Shown one piece after another: positions 7,477 to 14,179 of a DNA stretch of 19,498 bases. This DNA is from Planctomycetota bacterium (lineage in GTDB: Bacteria; Planctomycetota; PUPC01; JACPCR01). A program made the position numbers and the translations under genes. Numbering within the stretch: the first letter of the stretch is position 1; every line of letters starts with the position of its first letter. The notes under the pieces were generated by a model, which was not told where the DNA came from, ran no database searches, and was given only the letters and a program-made list of their open reading frames with translations. The stretch is from positions 1-19,498 of the forward strand of contig JASLXP010000557.1 of the NCBI GenBank assembly GCA_030740295.1, in the 5' to 3' direction.

Positions 7477-10400
7477 TCATGGCCCCCGTGTGGCAAAGAA
7501 AACGATGATGAGAATGGCTGCTACCACGGCTCCGATGATGGCGATGGTTTTCATCATCTTCCCTGCCCGGATTTCCGCCTCGATCTCTCGTTCCGCCTCT
7601 TCTTTCAGATCTGTGCCACCGATGAGATGACGGTCAATGGAGAGGGCAAGATTGATTTTTTCGAGGGTCTGTTCCCACTCCTCCTGCTGTTCATGTTTCC
7701 TGGCTTCTTCAAATTGTTGTTTGGCCTCGTCCACTTTCAGTTTCAAGCCAGCGATCTCTTTTTCAAGGCTTTCCTCGCGAAAGGGCTGAAGCTGTGCGAT
7801 GCGCTGGAACAGTTGAACGGCGGCCGAAGGATCGAGGTCTTCGATCAGTTCCCTCGCCTTCTGTTCCATGGATTTTACCTGTTTGTCTTTCTCCTGGGCA
7901 TTCTCGAGGAGCTTTTCAAGCTCGATGTCGTTGGCTGTTGCCTGGAGCTCCCGGGCTTCGGCGATCACGTCCATAAAACGACCCTCTTCCGCACGGTCGC
8001 GGAGCCAGCCTAAATGGTGGTCAAGATCGGCAACCTTGTCCTTCAGTTTTTCGATCTTGCTTTCATCAAGGGTCTCGACATTGATGACCCGGGATTCCTG
8101 CAGCTTGTTCAGTGCAGTGCGCCATTCACGGCTGTCCTCATTGGCAGCGGCCTGGCTGACCAGTGCTTCGGATTCGGACAGACGGGCGGTCGCCTGTTCC
8201 AGCAATTCCACTCCCTCCGGCCAGGCGCCAAGAGAGAGAGCTTTTTCAAGCGCGGGGACGGCTGAAGTCAGCTTGCGCTCGCGCATCAGCGATTCCGCCT
8301 GACTGATGGCGTCGGACTGTGCGCCCTCGCCGACGGCAGCATCCTGCTGCAGGGACAACACCTCTTCATTCACCGGCCAGATTTCCGCGGCTTGAGCGGC
8401 GAGCTCACTGACCTCGGACCAGTTTTTCTGTTCACGGGCCTCGTTGGCTCTGGCGATGACCTCTGCAGCCTGGCTTTGCTCATCCTTTACCTTTGAGAGC
8501 AATGCATCTGCTTCGTCCCATTGCCCGGCCTTTGCAGCATCGTTGATGGCTGGCTCTGCGGCCGCCAGATCTTTGGCCTCGACAAGTTCGCGGGCTCTTG
8601 CCACAGCTTCTTCAAATGCTTCGAGAGAGGAACGCGATTCACCCAGGGCCCATTGTGCTTCTTCGTTCGCGGGCACGAGCTCGACAGCTTGTTCAAATGT
8701 CTGCACGGCCTCGGCCCATGATCTGGCTGCTTTCTTCTCCTGCGCCTGGGCAAGGAGGGATTCGGCCTGCGTCCTTTTCTGTTGGACCTCAGCCAGCATT
8801 TCCTGGCCTCCCGCCCAGGCGCCCGCGGCCAGGGCTTCGCTGAGCAACGTTTCCGCTTCCGCAAGTTCGCCGGCAGCGATGAGACTCTCTGCTTTTTCAC
8901 TTACGCCTGCAGATTTCTGCAACGCTGCGCTGGCCGTCTCCAGGCCGGCCTGTGCTTCGGGGCAGAAGTCCCAAATGGCGAGGGCCTCTTCATAGGACGT
9001 GATGGCCTCCTGCCAGCGGCTGTCTTCACTTTGACGGGCCGCATCTGCCAGGTGACGGTTAACAGCCTCGAGTTTTTCACCGGTCTCGATATTCAGTTCC
9101 AGCGCGGCGGGCTCTTCGGAGTTTTTATGCAGAACGTTTTCGCAGAGAGACTGAATGCTGATCAGGTCGTTCGTATCAGCAACAATCTTCAACTGTTCGA
9201 CAAGCTGTTCGGCCTGCTGCAGATTGGCCTGGCACTGGACTCGAGCGCTGGACGCGTCGGCGTTATCCGCGTCGATGCTGAGCACCTCTTCAACGAGCGC
9301 CATGGCCGTGACCAGTTTTTTTTCCGCCATCGCCGACTGCAGTTCAGCCATTATACGCTCGATAGACTGGGTTCTGATTTCCGACTCTATCTGTGCTTTG
9401 AGCTCTTTCGAACCCGCGTGATCCGCGTCATCTGCGAGGGCCTGTTCCAGCTTGCCGATGCTGGGCTCGAGCTGGCCGATTTCGTGCAGAGCCTTTGCCT
9501 GCTCGAGCAGACGATCCGCTTCAGATGGCGCGGCCGGGACTGGCGCCGCAGGCGCGGGCGTTGCCACTTTCGCTGCAGGTGCGTCAGCCGGAGCATCTTC
9601 CACTTTGCGTGCGACTTTGGGCCTGGCGACGCGTTTGCCCTGGATGCGGCGTATGGCGCGTAAAGCCTCGCTGGCCGATTCGTATCGCTTAGCCGGCTGT
9701 TTGGCCATCATCTTTCGAATGTAACGGACGAGCCGCGGATTCAGGTCTGGATTCGTGTCCGATGCGTTGGGAACTTTGGTCTGCACATGCATCAGCATGA
9801 CCTGCAGAGCCGACTTTGCTTCGAAGGGCTTCTTGCCTGTGAGCATCTCATACATTATGCAGCCAAGAGAGTAGATGTCCGCCGAGAACGTGACGTTCTT
9901 GGCATCCTGGGCCTGCTCGGGCGCGATGTAATCGGCTTCACCCATCATGACACCGGAGACGGTGACCGGCGCATTCTCCGCGCCTTCATCGGTGAGGTTG
10001 AATTTCGCCAGTCCGAGGTCGGCGAGTTTTATTTCGTATCCATCGCCGCCGGGCTTCTCACCCAGCAAAATGTTAGATGGCTTAACGTCTCGATGGATGA
10101 CGTTCTGCGCGTGCGCAGCTTCCAGGGCCTGCAGGATCTGTTCGGAGATGTCCATGGCCAGGGCTTCATCGGGCGAGCCCTTTTCTTCGAGCAATGCACT
10201 GAGTGTGATGCTCTCCATGTATTCCATGACCACAAAATTGAGGTCGTTTTCCTTGCCCACGTTAAAGACTCGGACCACATGAGGAAGGTTGAGTTTCGCC
10301 ATAGCACGTCCGGCGTGAAGGAAACGCTCGATCTGCGACTCGCGGAATCCCGGCAACGCCTGGGGAATGATCCGGACGACCACCTCTATACCCATCCCCT

Positions 10401-10653
10401 CATGCCTGCCCCTGTAAATCAACCCCTGGTCGCCCGTGCCCAATTGCTCACTCAGACGGCAGCCACCTACAACTTTGCCAAGGAGGGGATCTCCACCGTC
10501 TCCTCCCGATCGCTCTTCCGCAACGACAACAACTGCATCCGGTTCATCAGATGACCTCTGCTCCTCTGCATGTCCATCCGCGTGGGCCTCTTCAACCGAA
10601 TCTGGGAGCCCGCCTTCTTCTTCCTGAGTATCTTCCGGAAACTCGCCTTCCAT
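7477..10653 (-). CDS. Tail-anchored Hanks-type (pseudo)kinase with TPR-like and 99-residue repeats
   Basis: This 1058-residue protein has an acidic N-terminus (1-55), a Ser/Thr kinase domain (about 63-335), an Ala/Pro linker (351-376), helical TPR-like repeats (about 380-1020) and one membrane span at about 1036-1054 followed by a four-to-five-residue tail. The kinase has GTGDQG (72-77), HRDVKPSN (187-194), DLG (212-214) and APE (245-247), so the catalytic Asp189, Asn194 and Asp212 are present. The beta3 lysine is Arg94 (VVVRIIP, where kinases 2 and 3 have VAIKVLP and VALKVIS). The alpha-C glutamate is Gly115 (FLHAGRA where they have REA). This suggests a pseudokinase or a kinase with unusual ATP binding. 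The repeats look like a protein-binding scaffold. AGAGGA lies 7 nt before the ATG. The kinase should face the cytoplasm. Confidence 0.9.
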   Translation of the reverse strand: MEGEFPEDTQEEEGGLPDSVEEAHADGHAEEQRSSDEPDAVVVVAEERSGGDGGDPLLGKVVGGCRLSEQLGTGDQGLIYRGRHEGMGIEVVVRIIPQALPGFRESQIERFLHAGRAMAKLNLPHVVRVFNVGKENDLNFVVMEYMESITLSALLEEKGSPDEALAMDISEQILQALEAAHAQNVIHRDVKPSNILLGEKPGGDGYEIKLADLGLAKFNLTDEGAENAPVTVSGVMMGEADYIAPEQAQDAKNVTFSADIYSLGCIMYEMLTGKKPFEAKSALQVMLMHVQTKVPNASDTNPDLNPRLVRYIRKMMAKQPAKRYESASEALRAIRRIQGKRVARPKVARKVEDAPADAPAAKVATPAPAAPVPAAPSEADRLLEQAKALHEIGQLEPSIGKLEQALADDADHAGSKELKAQIESEIRTQSIERIMAELQSAMAEKKLVTAMALVEEVLSIDADNADASSARVQCQANLQQAEQLVEQLKIVADTNDLISIQSLCENVLHKNSEEPAALELNIETGEKLEAVNRHLADAARQSEDSRWQEAITSYEEALAIWDFCPEAQAGLETASAALQKSAGVSEKAESLIAAGELAEAETLLSEALAAGAWAGGQEMLAEVQQKRTQAESLLAQAQEKKAARSWAEAVQTFEQAVELVPANEEAQWALGESRSSLEAFEEAVARARELVEAKDLAAAEPAINDAAKAGQWDEADALLSKVKDEQSQAAEVIARANEAREQKNWSEVSELAAQAAEIWPVNEEVLSLQQDAAVGEGAQSDAISQAESLMRERKLTSAVPALEKALSLGAWPEGVELLEQATARLSESEALVSQAAANEDSREWRTALNKLQESRVINVETLDESKIEKLKDKVADLDHHLGWLRDRAEEGRFMDVIAEARELQATANDIELEKLLENAQEKDKQVKSMEQKARELIEDLDPSAAVQLFQRIAQLQPFREESLEKEIAGLKLKVDEAKQQFEEARKHEQQEEWEQTLEKINLALSIDRHLIGGTDLKEEAEREIEAEIRAGKMMKTIAIIGAVVAAILIIVFFATRGP
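7861..9045 (-). repeat. 99-residue tandem repeat inside kinase 1 (three exact-length copies and a 98-residue fourth)
   Basis: Residues 537-635, 636-734 and 735-833 are each exactly 99 long and align without gaps. Residues 834-931 form a 98-residue weaker copy. Trp at repeat position 11 is kept in all four (residues 547, 646, 745, 844). In the first three, A71, G75, W77 and L84 are also kept. The first half of each copy looks like a TPR hairpin (W-x-E-A then P-x-N-E-E). The second half is a different helical pair ending in A-G-x-W. The identity is low, so this is an old protein-level repeat and not a recent DNA duplication. Confidence 0.75.
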
Positions 10654-10660
10654 ACGCTGT

Positions 10661-10666
10661 TCCTCT
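10661..10666 (-). promoter_or_regulatory. Ribosome binding site of kinase 1
   Basis: AGAGGA on the minus strand lies 7 nt upstream of the ATG at 10653. The same ACAGAGGAA string at the same spacing precedes the FGE-like gene (16698-16703). Most other genes in the window lack a clear Shine-Dalgarno sequence. Confidence 0.65.
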
Positions 10667-10737
10667 GTGGTGGTTTCAGGCTGAGATCACTGTCGAAATC
10701 CTTCCCTGGCAAATCTGTCCAGCCTTGAGAGGCAGGT

Positions 10738-10765
10738 ATTTTATTGAGATATCAAGTGGGGTCAA
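10738..10765 (-). promoter_or_regulatory. Candidate sigma70 promoter for kinase 1
   Basis: On the minus strand, TTGACC (10760-10765, 5/6) and TAAAAT (10738-10743, 5/6) are separated by 16 nt. Transcription would start near 10731, giving a leader of about 78 nt. This would let kinase 1 be expressed independently of the dehydrogenase gene upstream. Confidence 0.5.
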
Positions 10766-10775
10766 AGGCCGCAGT

Positions 10776-10810
10776 GAGTGATGCGTAATACGTAATGCGC
10801 AATTCGTAAG
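10776..10810 (+). repeat. Degenerate 7-bp repeat array, left copy
   Basis: Five consecutive heptamers in perfect register: GAGTGAT, GCGTAAT, ACGTAAT, GCGCAAT, TCGTAAG. Positions 10778-10795 are the exact reverse complement of 10898-10915. The array lies 10 nt upstream of the -35 box of kinase 1. Confidence 0.75.
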
Positions 10811-10896
10811 AAGCAACTGCGGGCTGTGATGCCATGCCACCTGATAGTCAGAGGTCCGCCGACCAAGTCTGACATCCTGAGGGCACTGGGATCGAG

Positions 10897-10931
10897 CTTA
10901 CGTATTACGCATCACGCATTACTCATTAGAA
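10897..10931 (-). repeat. Degenerate 7-bp repeat array, right copy overlapping the dehydrogenase stop
   Basis: Heptamers CTTACGT, ATTACGC, ATCACGC, ATTACTC, ATTAGAA read in register on the plus strand. They are the inverted counterpart of the array at 10776-10810. The last unit contains the TAA stop codon (10926-10928) of the dehydrogenase gene, so the repeat has reached or shaped the end of that gene. The 102 nt between the 18-nt inverted arms hold no ORF that I can support. Confidence 0.75.
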
Positions 10932-11876
10932 CCACTTCTCTTTATCGACAACATTCTCGAGCGGCTCATCGCTCGCGAATCTTCTGACGTTACTTACAAA
11001 GATCTCTTCGCGGCGTTTGGCGACATCCTCTGTGCCGCCTGCGGCAACGTGAGGGGTGAGGATGACGTTTGGCTGCTTCCACAGCAGATGACCTGCAGGC
11101 AGAGGCTCGGTTTCGTACACATCAAGACCGGCACCTTGAATGAGCCCCTCCTCGAGGGCTGTGACAAGATCGTCCAGCACGACCACCGCGCCGCGGCCGA
11201 TGTTCACGAAGAAGGCCGATGATTTCATCTGGCGGAAACGATCGATGTTCATCAGCCGTTCGGTATCCGGAGTATGAGGCGCGCAACACGCGACGAAGTC
11301 CGCGGCCTGGAGCATTTCGTCGAGCGCATCGGGACGCAGAAGCTTGCTGACTTCAGGTGGGCAGTCCTCACGTCTCGGGTCGACCGCGATGATGTCCATG
11401 CCGCTCAGGTGGCCGCGCAGTGCGAGCGCATAGCCGATTCCTCCCAAGCCAACGATGCCCAGAGTCTTACCGGCAAGATCGACCCGGTTGTAGTCGGCAC
11501 TGTTCCAGACACCTTCAAACTGCTGTTTCAGTGCCCGTGGAAGCCGTTTGGCGAGCCCAAGGATGAGCGCGTAAGCGTGGTCGCCTCCCTGGTCATTGTA
11601 GATGCAGCGGAGATTTGTAAGGGTGACGCTGCTCTCAATGAGCTCAGGGAACATATACCGCTCGAGGCCGGCGCTCGTGGCCTGAACCCACTTTAACTGT
11701 TTACCGGCGGCAAGGAGCTCCAGAGTGATGCCGCCAATGAACGCGTCCGCGTTACCGATTTCATTCATGCATGCTTCGAGGTTATCGACGAGAATCAGAT
11801 CGACTTCAGTTTCCGAATTCTGAATGCGTTCAATTTCGGTTTCGGTCAATGATCTCAGGGCGACGATTTTCTTCAT
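10926..11876 (-). CDS. D-isomer-specific 2-hydroxyacid dehydrogenase (NAD(P)-dependent)
   Basis: This 316-residue protein has the usual length and order of the D-2-hydroxyacid dehydrogenase family, cytoplasmic enzymes that interconvert 2-keto acids and D-2-hydroxy acids. The nucleotide-binding motif GLGGIG is at 143-148, with Asp166 at the end of the second strand (VDPR), which favours NAD over NADP. The catalytic set is Arg228 (NIGRG), Glu257 (DVYETEP) and His276 (TPHVAAG). The substrate-binding domain is split between 1-110 and about 285-316, as usual. The actual substrate (glycerate, glyoxylate, phosphoglycerate or other) cannot be told, and there is no ACT domain as in many SerA proteins. 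It is divergent from kinase 2, with 142 nt between the starts, and lies 272 nt upstream of kinase 1 on the same strand. Confidence 0.92.
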   Translation of the reverse strand: MKKIVALRSLTETEIERIQNSETEVDLILVDNLEACMNEIGNADAFIGGITLELLAAGKQLKWVQATSAGLERYMFPELIESSVTLTNLRCIYNDQGGDHAYALILGLAKRLPRALKQQFEGVWNSADYNRVDLAGKTLGIVGLGGIGYALALRGHLSGMDIIAVDPRREDCPPEVSKLLRPDALDEMLQAADFVACCAPHTPDTERLMNIDRFRQMKSSAFFVNIGRGAVVVLDDLVTALEEGLIQGAGLDVYETEPLPAGHLLWKQPNVILTPHVAAGGTEDVAKRREEIFVSNVRRFASDEPLENVVDKEKWF

Positions 11877-11883
11877 GGGATTT

Positions 11884-11920
11884 CAGGCTGTCTGATGATT
11901 GGAAGATACAGGCTGTCCGA
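11884..11920. promoter_or_regulatory. 12-nt direct repeat in the divergent dehydrogenase/kinase 2 control region
   Basis: CAGGCTGTCTGA (11884-11895) and CAGGCTGTCCGA (11909-11920) differ at one base and start 25 nt apart. They lie between the dehydrogenase start and the kinase 2 promoter, a natural place for a regulator to bind. The function is inferred from position only. Confidence 0.35.
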
Positions 11921-11953
11921 GGCGTCTAAGCTATCTGTTCGAAACCAGAATGT

Positions 11954-11982
11954 TTGGTCCGTATCTGACAACAGCTTATAAT
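11954..11982 (+). promoter_or_regulatory. Candidate sigma70 promoter for kinase 2
   Basis: TTGGTC (11954-11959), a 17-nt spacer and a perfect TATAAT (11977-11982). The start of transcription would be near 11989, 30 nt before the ATG at 12019. It lies downstream of the alternative TTG start at 11899, which argues against the longer reading frame. Confidence 0.55.
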
Positions 11983-12018
11983 CTCTGCCTTGACCGAAAC
12001 ACTGGCATACCTGCGACG

Positions 12019-14115
12019 ATGGATCAACAGGATACGATCACTGCTCAGATTGCTGTCAAAAAAGGATTCCTCAGTAAGGAGCAACTTACAGACTGCGAGA
12101 CTCTACTCTCCAGCGCGGAAGATGAAAAGCACCTGATGGAAGTTGCGCTGGCCAAGGGTTACCTGACCCAGTTTCAAAGCGCTCAGATCATCAAGGAGGC
12201 GGAAAAGCACGCGCAGCGGCAGGATCCAATCCCGGGCTTCAAACTGGTGTCAGAGCTCGGCAAAGGCGGCATGGGGAAGGTCTATAAAGCCCGGCAGATT
12301 TCATTGAATCGCGAAGTGGCCATCAAAGTTCTACCGGCGAATCTGGCGAAGAATCCGGGGTACATCGAACGCTTTCAGAGAGAAGCCCGATCCGCGGGAC
12401 AGCTTGTTCATCCGAATGTCGTGCAGGTGATCCAGATCGGTGAAACAGCCCAGAAACACCACTTTATCGTCATGGAGTATGTCGACGGCCCGACCGTGCA
12501 CACGCTGATGAAAAAGAGCAAGCGCCTGCCGGAACAGGAGGCCATCGAAATCATCAGACAGGTGACGCTGGCTCTCAGAGAAGCGCACCGCCTCAACCTC
12601 ATCCATCGCGATATCAAGCCGGCGAACATCATCCTGAATAGAGACGGTGTGACCAAGCTGGCCGATTTCGGGCTCGCGCGGGAGGAGGAAGATAACTCGG
12701 TCACTCGCACCGGTGCGCTGATGGGCACGCCGCACTACATGTCGCCGGAGCAGGCGCGGGGACAGAAAGATCTCGATATTCGCAGTGACATTTATTCGCT
12801 TGGCGCAACCTTGTATCACATGGTCGTCGGCCAGGTCCCGTTCATTGGCGACAACGCAACTGCGACGATTCTCAAACACATCGAAGAAGCGCCTGTCCCT
12901 CCGAAGGAGCGTAATCCGGAAATCTCAGAGGGCTTGAACGCGGTCATCCTCAAGGCCCTGTCGAAAAAGAGGGAAGACCGTTTCGAATCTCCGGAAGCCC
13001 TGCTGCACGCGTTCGAGGACTTGGATTCAGCCGCCAGTACCCTCGCAACGATTTCCAATGTTGCCCCTGCAGCAAAGGCGATTAAAGAACAGCCGTCGCC
13101 CGTTGCTCCAGGCTCGAATGCGCCAACCGCCGCTCCTTCTCTTTCAGACGAACCCACGCTGACCGCGGTGAAGGCCCCTGGAGCCAGCAAGATGAAGATG
13201 CTGTTCGCGGCGGCCGCGGGCTGTTTCTGCATGTTGGTTCTGATGGCAATCGTTTTCGACGAGGATGAAAGCCCCGTCCCAGACGGGCCGGTAAAGGTTG
13301 AACCCGCGACCCCGACAACAACTCCACCGGCAAACACGCGAACCAATGAAGGGAACGGGCCCGACAAGACGGCAAAAGTGCAGAAGACAGATACAGCCCC
13401 CACTGTACCACCGGAAGACGTAGCACCACCAGACCCGCCGTCCAGAAAAAAGAGAATCGACGAATTGTTCCATGGCAAAGTCGGCGGATATCTGCCCAAG
13501 CAGCGTCTAGTGCGGGTGAAGTATGATTTTGAGAGCTCCGATCAGATGAAGGACTGGAAAGTCTTCAACCGAGCCGATCGCAAAAATCGAGAGTTGTTTT
13601 TCGTTCAAGGGGGCAACCTGAACCTCAGGGCCGGTACGATCATGGCCCACAAGGCGATCTTTGAGAGAGAGGTCGTGTTGGAGGTAGAGCTGAAATACGT
13701 GCCCGCGACAACTTTTGTGATCGGCGGCAAGGATGATGGTGTGAAGGACAAAACTGAGATAATGGCTGGTTGGAGCAATCGCCCGAATCATACCGTTGGC
13801 TTCGTGAGGATTGGCACCAAGGTGCATAATTTTAATGTGAGCCCTCCCGCTAAGGGCCATCCGATTTCTTTTTCGATCCTGGTGAATGACCGAAACATGG
13901 AAGTGAATTTCGATGGCAAAGCGCACACGTTTTCTCAGATTCCAACGTTGACTGATACCCGCGGCCATATCGGAATCATTGCCCCTACGCCAAAACTGAA
14001 AGATTTCCGCCCATTCAAGAACCGATTTAAGGGCATGTGGACCCTTGAAATTCAGTCGATATTCATCAAAGGCGCTCTCACTGAAGAGTATCTTGAACAC
14101 GCCATCGGGAACTGA
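12019..14115 (+). CDS. Transmembrane Hanks-type Ser/Thr protein kinase with jelly-roll sensor domain
   Basis: This is a 698-residue protein from the ATG at 12019; the frame could begin at a TTG at 11899, but that lies upstream of the likely promoter. Residues 1-60 hold two helical repeats (AVKKGFLSKEQL and ALAKGYLTQFQ). The kinase domain (about 73-335) is canonical: GKGGMG (81-86), Lys103, Glu122, HRDIKPAN (196-203), DFG (216-218) and SPE (242-244). A Pro/Ala-rich linker leads to one membrane span (about 393-413), a Pro/Thr-rich stalk (417-475) and a beta-rich C-terminal domain (about 496-685). That domain resembles the concanavalin/laminin-G-like jelly roll of DUF1080-type proteins, which bind or cleave carbohydrate. 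The kinase should be cytoplasmic and the jelly roll outside, as in a receptor kinase. The ligand and targets are unknown. Confidence 0.92.
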   Translation: MDQQDTITAQIAVKKGFLSKEQLTDCETLLSSAEDEKHLMEVALAKGYLTQFQSAQIIKEAEKHAQRQDPIPGFKLVSELGKGGMGKVYKARQISLNREVAIKVLPANLAKNPGYIERFQREARSAGQLVHPNVVQVIQIGETAQKHHFIVMEYVDGPTVHTLMKKSKRLPEQEAIEIIRQVTLALREAHRLNLIHRDIKPANIILNRDGVTKLADFGLAREEEDNSVTRTGALMGTPHYMSPEQARGQKDLDIRSDIYSLGATLYHMVVGQVPFIGDNATATILKHIEEAPVPPKERNPEISEGLNAVILKALSKKREDRFESPEALLHAFEDLDSAASTLATISNVAPAAKAIKEQPSPVAPGSNAPTAAPSLSDEPTLTAVKAPGASKMKMLFAAAAGCFCMLVLMAIVFDEDESPVPDGPVKVEPATPTTTPPANTRTNEGNGPDKTAKVQKTDTAPTVPPEDVAPPDPPSRKKRIDELFHGKVGGYLPKQRLVRVKYDFESSDQMKDWKVFNRADRKNRELFFVQGGNLNLRAGTIMAHKAIFEREVVLEVELKYVPATTFVIGGKDDGVKDKTEIMAGWSNRPNHTVGFVRIGTKVHNFNVSPPAKGHPISFSILVNDRNMEVNFDGKAHTFSQIPTLTDTRGHIGIIAPTPKLKDFRPFKNRFKGMWTLEIQSIFIKGALTEEYLEHAIGN

Positions 14116-14179
14116 TGACATCCTGCCTCAGCGCCAAGCCGGCCAACGGTATACTTTTTCCAACCAGAATGATGCTGGC

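Noticed and set aside
6581..7630. 349-codon plus-strand open frame overlapping the conserved unknown gene and the end of kinase 1
   Set aside because: It crosses two coherent minus-strand genes, and its translation shows no domain. It mirrors their codons.
8782..9663. 293-codon plus-strand open frame opposite the kinase 1 repeats
   Set aside because: The minus strand encodes a regular 99-residue protein repeat here. The plus-strand frame is Phe/Leu/Arg-rich noise.
10776..10931. CRISPR array
   Set aside because: The repeat unit is only 7 bp and tandem without unique spacers, and no cas gene is nearby.
11899..12018. TTG-initiated 40-residue N-terminal extension of kinase 2
   Set aside because: It would begin upstream of a TTGGTC-17-TATAAT promoter, and its sequence is not like the kinase N-terminal hairpins that begin at the ATG at 12019.
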